Assembly (NCBI GenBank): GCA_964512985.1
Contig: CAZELI010000011.1
Span: 1 to 64,000 of the forward strand
DNA: 64,000 bases
Reading direction: 5' to 3'
Source of the DNA: CAYPGT01 sp964512985
GTDB lineage: Bacteria; Cyanobacteriota; Vampirovibrionia; LMEP-6097
This document shows positions 24,640 through 32,355 of the stretch, piece by piece. Position 1 is the first letter of the stretch; each line of letters starts with the position of its first letter. The notes under the pieces are model-generated. The model did no database searches. It saw only the letters and a program-made list of their open reading frames with translations, and was not told the origin of the DNA. The position numbers were made by a program, and so were the translations under genes.

Positions 24640-25668
24640 ATGCCAAACACTCTCTTCTTACTTGTTATATCAGGCACAGACACTATTAAACATCCGGGTA
24701 TCTCTGCTGCTGGTGCGAATCATGAAATGCTTCCATATACTGCTGCGCTTGATGCTGAGTTTATATATCATGGACATACCAAGACCTTAGATAAATTACC
24801 AATATCGCCTAATAATATAGTCAGCCCCGCATTGATCTCTAAAGCCTGCTTAAATTTACTCGGCATAGACAAGCTTATCATCGATACTGGCGCACACATT
24901 AAACCCCAATGCCCCTATATCACTGTCAGAGAAAAGCCTAGTGGAGATATAAGTACTGGTCAAACTATGACCTATGATGAAGTAGTAGAGCTTTATCAAA
25001 CAGGCAAGAATTTTCATGAGACCATCAAAAATTATAATCACGTTATTATTGCAGAGTGTATTGTAGGCGGCACAACTACTGCCTTAGGTTTACTAGAAGC
25101 ATTAGGATATAAATGTTCTAGAATGCTCTCCAGTAGCTTCCCCGATGGCAATCATAGCTTGAAAGAAGACTTGGTTCGTAAGGGATTAAGCCAAGCCCAG
25201 ATTACCCATGATCCCTTAACTGCAGTAGCTGCCATGGGTGATCCGATGCAAGCCTTTACCTGCGGGCTCGCTCAAAGCTGCTCAGAGAATAATATTCAAG
25301 TGACCCTTGCTGGAGGTACACAGATGATTGCAATAGCTAGCCTAATAGAAAAACTCAATCCACAATCTGAAAATTTAAATAGAATAAATATTCTTACAAC
25401 ACCGTGGGTGATTCATGATCAGTCAGCGCAGTTTATTAAATTACAAGAACAATGTTGTCCTAATATTAAAGCTCTAACGTTTAATCCAAACTTACTTGAT
25501 ACTTATGAAGACTTGGATTCTGAAATTCTAAAACTTTCTAATAACGCTCTTTCATTAAAGCAAATCACTGACAGGTATTCAGAAGGGCATGTAAAGGAGG
25601 GAGTAGGAATGGGGGCTTTAATAAATCAAGTTCTGTACTGCCATGCGGATGTCATCTTGCTTAATTAA
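24640..25668 (+). CDS. CobT-like UPF0284 family protein
   Basis: A 342-aa member of the family related to nicotinate-nucleotide-dimethylbenzimidazole phosphoribosyltransferase, typical of cyanobacteria and archaea. Seen here are ISGTDT near the N-terminus, GAHIKPQCPY, the ECIVGGTTTALGLLEALGY glycine-rich segment, and VTLAGGTQM in the last third. A role in cobamide lower-ligand attachment is inferred from CobT homology, not shown. No cobalamin gene other than cobA is nearby. The 3' end overlaps the convergent trpC gene by 51 nt. Confidence 0.8.
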   Translation: MPNTLFLLVISGTDTIKHPGISAAGANHEMLPYTAALDAEFIYHGHTKTLDKLPISPNNIVSPALISKACLNLLGIDKLIIDTGAHIKPQCPYITVREKPSGDISTGQTMTYDEVVELYQTGKNFHETIKNYNHVIIAECIVGGTTTALGLLEALGYKCSRMLSSSFPDGNHSLKEDLVRKGLSQAQITHDPLTAVAAMGDPMQAFTCGLAQSCSENNIQVTLAGGTQMIAIASLIEKLNPQSENLNRINILTTPWVIHDQSAQFIKLQEQCCPNIKALTFNPNLLDTYEDLDSEILKLSNNALSLKQITDRYSEGHVKEGVGMGALINQVLYCHADVILLN

Positions 25669-26433
25669 TGATTCTCCTACAAGGAACCCCTTAACTCCAA
25701 GCTGATGTAAGATTGCAATGTCTTGTTTAGTACTAATGCCAGACTCAGACACCAAGGTGATTCCAGAAAGCCCAAACTTAAATCTATTAATCATCTTAGC
25801 AGTAGTATCAAGATTCACTTCAAAGGTATTAAGATCACGATTATTAATTCCAATCAAATCAAAGTCCAATCTTAAAGCTCTATCCATCTCGTCTTCTGTA
25901 TGCACTTCTAATAAAACATCCATACCAAACTCGTCTGCTAAAGCACTAAACTCTGAAAGTTCTAGATCATCTAAGATCGCAGCTATAAGCAAGATAGCAT
26001 CGGCACCAGACAGTCTAGCTTGTAATATTTGCCTTGCATCGATTATAAATTCCTTACATAAACAAGGTAGATCATACTCACTAGATATCGCAATTAAATT
26101 CTCGTAGCTACCCTTAAAATACTTAGAGTCAGTAAGTATTGAGAAGCAATGTGCGCCACCATCTTGATAAGCCTTCGCTATCTCATATATATCAAAGTTC
26201 TCTTTTATAATACCCTTGCTCGGACTAGCCTTCTTCACTTCTGCAATAAGAGCAGGACCCTCAATAGTACGGATTTTTTTCTTGAAGCCTCTCGTTTTAG
26301 GAAGAGCCTTACAGCTTTTCAGATCATAGATCTTATCCTCCAGCTCTTCAAAGCTTTCTATTCTTTCTACTTCTATGCGTTTGTTAGCAACTATATCGTC
26401 AAGTATACTCACGTTCTTTATTATATCAAGCAT
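25618..26433 (-). CDS. trpC: Indole-3-glycerol-phosphate synthase
   Basis: TrpC closes the indole ring in tryptophan synthesis. Residues LIAEVKKASPSKG near the N-terminus, KEFIID, LLIAAIL, GINNRDL, SESGI and GFLVGESL are the standard barrel motifs. The open frame starts at 26460, but its first codons (LRMTKM) are repeat-derived; I chose the ATG at 26433, giving a normal 271-aa protein starting MLDIIKN. No other trp gene is present. Convergent overlap with the UPF0284 gene is 51 nt. Confidence 0.92.
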   Translation of the reverse strand: MLDIIKNVSILDDIVANKRIEVERIESFEELEDKIYDLKSCKALPKTRGFKKKIRTIEGPALIAEVKKASPSKGIIKENFDIYEIAKAYQDGGAHCFSILTDSKYFKGSYENLIAISSEYDLPCLCKEFIIDARQILQARLSGADAILLIAAILDDLELSEFSALADEFGMDVLLEVHTEDEMDRALRLDFDLIGINNRDLNTFEVNLDTTAKMINRFKFGLSGITLVSESGISTKQDIAILHQLGVKGFLVGESLIKQDDIRMAVQNLIY

Positions 26434-26476
26434 TTTCGTCATCCTAAGTATAGGCATCAACTTAAGCCGAAAAGCT

Positions 26477-26585
26477 CGTCATCCTGAGGAGGAGCCGAAG
26501 GCGACGACGTCAGGATCCACTACTAAGAAACATCATGAATAGTGGATCCTGACGTCGCAACCTACGGTTGCTCCTCAGGATGACG
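26477..26585. repeat. Palindromic intergenic element, about 110 bp
   Basis: Same architecture as the copy at 4476: two inverted half-units with CGTCATCCTGAGG outer arms and GGATCCAC inner arms, separated by an unrelated AT-rich centre (about 26522-26541). Left core is GGAGCCGAAGGCGACG, right core CAACCTACGGTTG. A fragment of the outer arm (CGTCATCCTAAGTATAGG) lies just outside at 26437-26454. It fills the gap between cysN and trpC. Confidence 0.9.
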
Positions 26586-26590
26586 AGACC

Positions 26591-27889
26591 TTACACCACC
26601 ATGCCAGCAGCAACAGTGTTATTCGTAATCTCGTCTATAAGTATAAAAGCCCCAGTAATTCTATTCTCAGAATACTTGTCTACACATAGTGGCTTAAGAA
26701 CTTTGAAACTTACATTAGCTATATCATTGAGCGCAAGCTCAGAAGTTTCTTGTTTCTCGTAACTATTTATATCTAGTTTGTAATTAATTTTGGTTGCCAT
26801 AGCTTTAACCTTATTAGAAGTATGTTTCAATAAATACTTCTTCCCAGATTCAAACTTCTGCTCTGCCATCCAACAAAGATTCGCATTAAATTCTTTTACA
26901 GGAGTTGCTTCTTCATCCACCTTAGCAAGCATATCACCGCGACTAGTATCGATCTCATCCTCTAGAACTATAGTCACAGATTGTCTAGCAATAGCTTCGT
27001 CAATACTTCCATTAAACTCAGCTATAGTCTTAACCCGAGACTTCATGCCTGATGGCAAGCTTATAAGTTCATCACCTATTTTCACAGTACCGCTTGCAAT
27101 CTGTCCCGCAAAGCCTCTGAAATCAGGGTTCTCTAGAGTGTCCACTCTAATTACATATTGAACTGGTAAACGGAAAGGTAGATGAGTAATATTATGCTGT
27201 ACATCTACAGACTCTAAGATATCAATGATACTTACTCCTTGATACCAAGGCATATTAGTACTTTTATTTACGACGTTATCACCCTTAAGCGCAGAAATAG
27301 GAATGAAATTAAACTGAGACTCATCGATACCAAGCTTCCCAATCAAAACTTTAAAATCATTAACAATATTATTGAAGACATCTTCTGAATAATCTACCAA
27401 GTCCATCTTGTTAACAGCAACGATGAAGTTCGGGATACCAAGCAAGCTAGATATCAAAGCATGTCTACGAGACTGATTTAATATACCCTTACGTGCGTCG
27501 ATAAGTATGATAGTAAGATGCGCCGTAGACGCGCCAGTCACCATATTACGTGTGTATTGTTCATGACCTGGAGTATCAGCAATAATAAACTTACGCTTAG
27601 GCGTAGAGAAGTATCTATAAGCTACATCTATAGTGATTCCTTGCTCACGCTCTGCTGCTAATCCATCTGTCAGTAGCGAGAAATCTATCCCCTCATCACT
27701 TACAAAGCCCTTCTTCGAACTTGTCTTCTCGACTGCGACTAATTGATCTTCAAAGATACTTTTAGAGTCATAGAGCATACGCCCTATAAGAGTAGACTTA
27801 CCATCATCGACACTACCAACCGTAGTGAAGCGAAGTATATCCTGCACATCAGAACATTTATCATTAAGCAATGCACATTGAGTTTTCAT
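26591..27889 (-). CDS. cysN: Sulfate adenylyltransferase subunit 1 (GTPase)
   Basis: CysN is the regulatory GTPase that drives APS formation by CysD. Counting from the chosen ATG (432 aa): P-loop GSVDDGKST (25-33), switch EREQGITIDVAY, DTPGHEQY and NKMDLVD, followed by EF-Tu-like beta-barrel domains. The frame stays open to a GTG at 27949, but that extension runs through the end of the preceding small gene; the ATG at 27889 begins at the normal family N-terminus. It is the last gene of the DUF309-cysD-DUF5674-small protein-cysN series. No C-terminal APS-kinase fusion is present. Confidence 0.93.
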   Translation of the reverse strand: MKTQCALLNDKCSDVQDILRFTTVGSVDDGKSTLIGRMLYDSKSIFEDQLVAVEKTSSKKGFVSDEGIDFSLLTDGLAAEREQGITIDVAYRYFSTPKRKFIIADTPGHEQYTRNMVTGASTAHLTIILIDARKGILNQSRRHALISSLLGIPNFIVAVNKMDLVDYSEDVFNNIVNDFKVLIGKLGIDESQFNFIPISALKGDNVVNKSTNMPWYQGVSIIDILESVDVQHNITHLPFRLPVQYVIRVDTLENPDFRGFAGQIASGTVKIGDELISLPSGMKSRVKTIAEFNGSIDEAIARQSVTIVLEDEIDTSRGDMLAKVDEEATPVKEFNANLCWMAEQKFESGKKYLLKHTSNKVKAMATKINYKLDINSYEKQETSELALNDIANVSFKVLKPLCVDKYSENRITGAFILIDEITNNTVAAGMVV

Positions 27890-27890
27890 T

Positions 27891-28229
27891 TTAGAAATAC
27901 CCTTCCTTCTTTTTCTGTTCCATTGATAAGCCTTTAGCACTGATAGCACATTGTAAAAAATACTTTTGAAAATATTCTATGGGAGTGCCATAAAGATCAC
28001 CACCATAGTAAGTATCACAAAAAGTTTCTTTCAATCTACCTATTTCTTTCTTACGGTAAAGTGGCCAGCGTGAATCATTAAGACTTGCATTGAATAAGTC
28101 TACTGCTCTAAAGAACGCATTCTCGGCATGATCTTCTTTTCCACGTTTCTTCCAGCTAGCATATCGTTCCACTTCACTACCGATATTGCCAAGCTGTTCA
28201 AGCAAAGACATAGTGTGAAAACTACTCAC
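27891..28229 (-). CDS. Small protein ending in a CysD-like tail
   Basis: A 112-aa helical protein with an N-terminal LEQLGNIGSEVERYASWKK segment in the style of small proteins often found beside DUF5674 genes; the function is unknown. Its last 11 residues, SMEQKKKEGYF, are identical to the end of CysD encoded 0.7 kb upstream. The DNA of the two tails differs at about 7 of 42 positions, largely silent, so the peptide rather than the DNA is conserved. GTG start overlapping the previous stop (GTGA); an ATG at 28211 is an alternative. It is sandwiched between cysD/DUF5674 and cysN, whose ATG begins 2 nt after its stop. Confidence 0.7.
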   Translation of the reverse strand: MSSFHTMSLLEQLGNIGSEVERYASWKKRGKEDHAENAFFRAVDLFNASLNDSRWPLYRKKEIGRLKETFCDTYYGGDLYGTPIEYFQKYFLQCAISAKGLSMEQKKKEGYF

Positions 28230-28573
28230 TTTATTTTCCCCTCAATTATTCTAATAATCTCTTTTCTAATATTCTCATCTTCGACGTATCGTGAGCGATT
28301 ATTCTGATTTGGTCTAATATTTATCATAGAGTCATATTCAACCCAGTTAGATCTATCTTCATCAGGGTAAATATTAAAACCCCATACATCACTTTGCTGA
28401 GAGCCATCTGCGAGCAAAGCTTGCTCTGCATCCACATGCAATTCTGGTCCCAAAACAATAGACTCTCTTACGATATCAACAGCCCCTTTAACCATATCCT
28501 CAAACCCGCCATGAGCTAAATCTTTAAGTTCTTCCAGTGAGATATGATCTTTAATAACTTTAATATCAAACAT
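28226..28573 (-). CDS. DUF5674 family protein
   Basis: A protein of about 115 aa with the DUF5674 hallmark: ELHVDAEQALLADGS, SDVWGFNIYPDE and INIRP...NRS segments. The family has no known function. The ATG overlaps the cysD stop (TGATG), so translation is coupled. An upstream TTG in frame is not needed. It and the next small gene form a pair that splits cysD from cysN, which normally are adjacent. Confidence 0.75.
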   Translation of the reverse strand: MFDIKVIKDHISLEELKDLAHGGFEDMVKGAVDIVRESIVLGPELHVDAEQALLADGSQQSDVWGFNIYPDEDRSNWVEYDSMINIRPNQNNRSRYVEDENIRKEIIRIIEGKIK

Positions 28574-29496
28574 CAAAAGTACCCTTCCTTCTTCTTCTGC
28601 TCCATTGATGAGTCTGAACCTAGGTCTATGACACGGTTCTCGCGTTCTGATTTACGAGCAAGTTTAGCTTCTTCGATGATGCCATCTATAGTAGTGACAT
28701 CTGACTGGACTGCTCCTGTACATGGCATGCAACCAAGTGAACGGAAACGAGTTTTCATCTTCACTACTTCTTCGCCTTCTTTAGGGCTAGTAAACTCACT
28801 AGATCTATCTATAGGAATAATAATTCCATTACGCACTACTACCTCGCGCTCTACAGCATAATAGATCGGTACTATAGGAATATTTTCGATTTTAATATAC
28901 TCCCAGATATCTACTTCAGTCCAGTTAGACAGCGGAAACACTCTTATAGACTCGCCTTCATTGATCTCTGAATTATATAGATTCCATAATTCTGGGCGTT
29001 GGTTCTTAGGATCCCACTGACCAAACTCATCACGAATCGAATAAACTCTCTCCTTAGCGCGGGATTTCTCTTCTTCTCTACGAGCGCCACCGAAAGCAGC
29101 ATCAAAACCATACTTGGCAAGCCCACTCAAAAGTCCACCTGTTTTCAGAGCGGCACAACACTTATCAGTACCGTATTTAAAAGGGTTCATTTTACTTGCG
29201 ATCGCATCTTCATTACGATAAACAAGCAACTTACCACCGATACTATTAATAAACCAATCCCTAAACTCATACATCTCTGGAAACTTATAACCAGTATCCA
29301 CATGCAAAAACGGAAACGGTACAGGCGCTGGGAAGAAAGCCTTACGCGCAAGATGCACCATCACACTAGAATCCTTACCCACCGAATAAAGCATTACTGG
29401 ATTTTTGAACTCTGCAGCTACTTCACGAATAATATGAATCGACTCTGCTTCTAATTGCTTGAGGTGATTTAATTTAGTTTCTTGTTTTACTGCCAT
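28573..29496 (-). CDS. cysD: Sulfate adenylyltransferase subunit 2
   Basis: CysD transfers AMP from ATP to sulfate to form APS. The 307-aa protein has the PP-loop SVGKDSSVM (about 37-45), HVDTGYKFPEM, GARREEEKSRAKER and the typical C-terminus SMEQKKKEGYF. It is full length with no missing residue. Start codon overlaps the DUF309 stop (TAATG). Together with CysN, APS reductase and sulfite reductase it completes assimilatory sulfate reduction to sulfide in this window. Confidence 0.95.
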   Translation of the reverse strand: MAVKQETKLNHLKQLEAESIHIIREVAAEFKNPVMLYSVGKDSSVMVHLARKAFFPAPVPFPFLHVDTGYKFPEMYEFRDWFINSIGGKLLVYRNEDAIASKMNPFKYGTDKCCAALKTGGLLSGLAKYGFDAAFGGARREEEKSRAKERVYSIRDEFGQWDPKNQRPELWNLYNSEINEGESIRVFPLSNWTEVDIWEYIKIENIPIVPIYYAVEREVVVRNGIIIPIDRSSEFTSPKEGEEVVKMKTRFRSLGCMPCTGAVQSDVTTIDGIIEEAKLARKSERENRVIDLGSDSSMEQKKKEGYF

Positions 29497-29834
29497 TATC
29501 TAATGCAGGAAATTTTAACATTTATCTCGCTTCCCTCTTGAAAACCCTCAAAAATCTTATACATGTCATGTATTAACTTATCTAAATCAATATTATCTAA
29601 GCGAGCTTTATTATCCTTAAAGTTTTTCTGGGCTCTAAGCCATACTTTTTCAGCCCCAATAAGCCTGTTTTCTTGTAATAAGTGCAAGGCTACAGCACAT
29701 TGAATAATGCCCTGCACTAATTTCTTATAGTCATCTGCTGGGAGTTGTTTCCAATATTGCTCTAAAACTTCATGAGCTACAAAGTATTTAGCCTGATTAA
29801 AAAGTTGAATACCATGCTCAAATAAAGTCTCCAT
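29496..29834 (-). CDS. DUF309 family protein
   Basis: A small helical protein of 112 aa with the DUF309 signature: FEHGIQLFNQAKYFVAHEVLEQYW (His/Glu-rich first helix, about 5-28) and GIIQCAVALHLLQ. The function of the family is unknown. It is the first gene of the cysD-cysN operon. The start is 8 nt after TATAAT (29843-29848), so no 5' leader is expected. Confidence 0.8.
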   Translation of the reverse strand: METLFEHGIQLFNQAKYFVAHEVLEQYWKQLPADDYKKLVQGIIQCAVALHLLQENRLIGAEKVWLRAQKNFKDNKARLDNIDLDKLIHDMYKIFEGFQEGSEINVKISCIR

Positions 29835-29852
29835 ATGGGAGAATTATAGCTA
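29835..29852. promoter_or_regulatory. 18-bp divergent promoter
   Basis: The two start codons are separated by 18 nt. AATTATAG holds TATAAT on the minus strand (8 nt from ATG 29834) and AATTAT/TTATAG on the plus strand (about 5 nt from ATG 29853). It is a near copy, in layout, of the divergent promoter at 24623-24639. Confidence 0.55.
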
Positions 29853-30227
29853 ATGGAGAGTGCTAAAAAAAGTTTTATCAAGAGCTTTATTATCTACGAC
29901 TCTGATTGTGGCTTCTGTGAGAACAGTATCGCTCGCTTAAGAAGCATAATTGGTGATCGGATTAATTATGTACCAAGACACGATGTCGCCGATGGTGCTT
30001 ATGGAATTGCTGCAGATGAATCTAACAGAGCAATTCAATTCGTAGAGAATGAAAGTATCGTCTATTCAGGCGCTCATGCTATTTTCAAGGCCTTAAGTTA
30101 TAAATCAGGTTGGGGAATATGGCTTTGGTTTTATAAATATTTACCCGGCTTTAAATTAGTAGCAGAGGCTGTCTATAAAGTAATCGCCAAGTTCAGAACT
30201 CAAATTAGTGGTTCCTGTAAAATATAA
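29853..30227 (+). CDS. DCC-family thiol-disulfide oxidoreductase-like protein
   Basis: A 124-aa protein of the DUF393/DCC group, with DSDCGFC near the N-terminus (C19-x2-C22), followed by a helical region and a membrane-like segment around 90-115. Such proteins have a thioredoxin-like fold; the substrate is unknown. The next gene begins 2 nt after its stop. Confidence 0.8.
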   Translation: MESAKKSFIKSFIIYDSDCGFCENSIARLRSIIGDRINYVPRHDVADGAYGIAADESNRAIQFVENESIVYSGAHAIFKALSYKSGWGIWLWFYKYLPGFKLVAEAVYKVIAKFRTQISGSCKI

Positions 30228-30229
30228 CT

Positions 30230-30856
30230 ATGTATAGTAAAGCCTCATCAGAACTCAGTCACAGCGAGAAATATTTTTTCCTAATTGGTGGTATCAATCC
30301 TCGACCTATAGCGTTTGTGTCGACAATGTCGAAGAAGGGAATTTACAATCTTGCACCCTACTCTTTCTTCAATGCCATGAGCGCTGAACCTCCTATAGTG
30401 GTATTCGGACCATCTTGTACTGATGATCCTGAACGCCCATATAAAGATACCTATGTTAATTTAATGGACACTGGTGAATGTGTTATTCAGATGGTAACCT
30501 ATGATATGAGAGAAGCTATGGTTCAATGCTCTGCTAGTCTAGCTCCAGAAGTAGACGAGTTTAAGATTTCTGGATTCACGCCTATTCCTTCAGATATAGT
30601 GAAAGCTCCGCGTGTGAAAGAATCTCCATTCCAAATGGAATGTAAATTATTAGAAATGAAAAACTTCGGTAAGTTTCCTGGTGGTGGTAATATGGCAATC
30701 TGTGAAATATTGAAATTTCATATTAGTGAAGAGATTTTTAAACCAGGGACTACTAGAATTGATCCTCTTATTACTGATTTTATTGGGCGTAATGGCGGGG
30801 CTTTCTATACTAGAGCTAATGCTGAGGCAATGTTTGAGCAGAAGCTACAGACGTAA
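30230..30856 (+). CDS. Flavin reductase-like FMN-binding protein
   Basis: A 208-aa protein of the flavin reductase domain family: GGINPRPIAFVST (18-30), NLAPYSFFNAMS, PPIVVFG and the DTGECVIQMV segment form the split-barrel FMN site. It may supply reduced flavin to another enzyme, or carry out an oxygenase-coupled step; the partner is unknown. Co-directional with the DCC gene. TAAAAT lies 6 nt before the start, overlapping the end of the preceding gene. The stop overlaps a convergent gene by 41 nt. Confidence 0.85.
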   Translation: MYSKASSELSHSEKYFFLIGGINPRPIAFVSTMSKKGIYNLAPYSFFNAMSAEPPIVVFGPSCTDDPERPYKDTYVNLMDTGECVIQMVTYDMREAMVQCSASLAPEVDEFKISGFTPIPSDIVKAPRVKESPFQMECKLLEMKNFGKFPGGGNMAICEILKFHISEEIFKPGTTRIDPLITDFIGRNGGAFYTRANAEAMFEQKLQT

Positions 30857-31541
30857 TGACATCAACTTCTACACCATTCGGTAAATCATCTAGGCTCAAG
30901 CCATCATCACTGATCTCTATATTAAAGATGGCAGGATTGGATTCTATTAAATTATAAGCATCAGTATCCACGAGCTTAGCCAGAAGATCAGCACTAATCA
31001 CTAATTTATCCCCGTCTAGCATCTCAGATTCCAGTTCATCAATGTTAATTTTCTCTGATACCTGATTATCAGTCACCAAGCTTGATGTATAAGTTTTATC
31101 ATCTTCATTAATTTTTATAGGTAAGTAATCAGAATGAATCAAACGAGCATCATATGAATCACTGTAATTCTTAGCATCTTGATTATCATAAGGATGCAAA
31201 CCAAACTCTATGGTTTTTCTCAAGGGACTATCTTCTGCATTAAGATCTAACTTAGATAAATAATCTTGAATAATAGTAAGGCGTTCAGCATTGAGAGCCA
31301 CATCTACAGTTCCCTTCTTAGGATCATAAGACTTAACGCTGTTAACCAGTGAGTCTTTTAAGGCCGCCAAGAAACTATTAGTCTCATGAATAACCCTATT
31401 AGTAGAAGCCAGGGTCATAGTATCCCAGAGACTTAGGGTTTTACTTTGTTGATGAAAGTTTCTGAAGCTGCTAAAAGTATTGAACAATAATAAACTAAAA
31501 CTTACAGCAATAATCACAGCTAAAGCAACAAACGGAATCAT
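30816..31541 (-). CDS. Uncharacterised single-pass membrane protein
   Basis: I do not recognise this 241-aa protein. It has one N-terminal membrane segment (about 1-25) and an acidic extracytoplasmic region with long Asp/Ser/Leu-rich helices. It has no cysteine pair or known motif. TAGAAT lies 10 nt before the start. The end overlaps the convergent flavin reductase gene by 41 nt. Confidence 0.55.
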   Translation of the reverse strand: MIPFVALAVIIAVSFSLLLFNTFSSFRNFHQQSKTLSLWDTMTLASTNRVIHETNSFLAALKDSLVNSVKSYDPKKGTVDVALNAERLTIIQDYLSKLDLNAEDSPLRKTIEFGLHPYDNQDAKNYSDSYDARLIHSDYLPIKINEDDKTYTSSLVTDNQVSEKINIDELESEMLDGDKLVISADLLAKLVDTDAYNLIESNPAIFNIEISDDGLSLDDLPNGVEVDVITSVASAQTLPQH

Positions 31542-31668
31542 AGTGAGAGATATTCTAGCAAGGTCAAATTAAGGGAAAGGTGTATTAACCTGCCACACTT
31601 TTCACTTCGTACGCGTCTGTGACACTTTCAACATAGAATCAAATTCGAAGCATTTATTTTGAACTTTT

Positions 31669-31742
31669 ATAGGTAGTAACACCTATCTAAGGGTTAATCA
31701 TAAGTATGATACAATCCTTTTATAAGGATATTAGGGTATAAA
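31669..31742 (+). promoter_or_regulatory. RelBE-like promoter with palindromes
   Basis: Three inverted repeats precede the antitoxin gene: ATAGGT-agtaac-ACCTAT (31669-31686), TCAT-aagt-ATGA (31698-31709) and ATCCTT-ttat-AAGGAT (31714-31729). An extended -10, GGGTATAAA (TATAAA at 31737-31742), ends 6 nt before the ATG. The AAGGAT palindrome resembles the TCCTT...AAGGA repeat in the hipBA promoter. Confidence 0.65.
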
Positions 31743-31748
31743 ATTACT

Positions 31749-32051
31749 ATGAATCAAGATTCCAAAATACAAATACCTCTTAATAGTAAACTTAAAGCAG
31801 CGTTGCGCAAGAAATCCGAAGCCTATGGTTTCTCATCAGTCAATGAAGCATTGAGACTTTTAATTCAAAATTTTGTGACCGGTAATATAGTAATTCAATT
31901 TGTGCAACCTAATCTAAATCAATCTATTCCCTATCTTGATTTAGAGACTGAATCAAGAATGACCAAGAACCTTCAAGAAATTAGAGATGGTGATTATGAC
32001 ATCTTAGACTTCGAAAAGAATCCCAATGCCCTTAAAGACCTACTAGAATAA
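31749..32051 (+). CDS. Antitoxin, ribbon-helix-helix type
   Basis: A 100-aa protein with an N-terminal IQIPLNSKLKAALRKKSEAYGFSSVNEALRLL-like ribbon-helix-helix domain (about 7-40, given here in outline) and an acidic C-terminal part expected to wrap the toxin. It lies 16 nt upstream of a RelE-like toxin gene. Palindromes before it fit autoregulation. Leaderless start. Confidence 0.8.
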   Translation: MNQDSKIQIPLNSKLKAALRKKSEAYGFSSVNEALRLLIQNFVTGNIVIQFVQPNLNQSIPYLDLETESRMTKNLQEIRDGDYDILDFEKNPNALKDLLE

Positions 32052-32067
32052 ACCATTCAAGTAATTA

Positions 32068-32355
32068 ATGTACAGAATTAAACAATCCAAATCTTTTAGC
32101 AAATCGCTAAAGAAGCTTGTAAGGCTACATCGTATTGATATAGATCAGATTAACTACATTTTCTTTTTATTGGCAAAAGATCCTTTCACCAGATCTCTCA
32201 AAACTCATAAGGTGAACAGTAAAAAGCATGGAGTCCAATACAGTTCAAGGGTTGACGGAGACTTAAGATTAGTTTGGAATTTTGACAACGACAATAATCT
32301 CGTCATAATCATCGCCGATATTGGTGGTCATTCAGGTTCAAGTAAAGTATATTAG
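32068..32355 (+). CDS. RelE/YafQ-family mRNA interferase toxin
   Basis: A basic 95-aa toxin of the RelE superfamily: N-terminal helices with repeated Lys/Ser, the central GDLRLVWNF strand (about 69-77) and the IIIADIGGHSGSSKVY end (residues about 80-95), where a histidine lies as in YafQ-like enzymes. It should cleave mRNA at the ribosome. The stop overlaps the convergent aminotransferase gene by 4 nt. Confidence 0.8.
   Translation: MYRIKQSKSFSKSLKKLVRLHRIDIDQINYIFFLLAKDPFTRSLKTHKVNSKKHGVQYSSRVDGDLRLVWNFDNDNNLVIIIADIGGHSGSSKVY

Noticed and set aside
27890..27949. 20-residue N-terminal extension of CysN
   Set aside because: It reads through the CysD-like tail of the preceding gene in another frame; CysN homology begins after the ATG at 27889.
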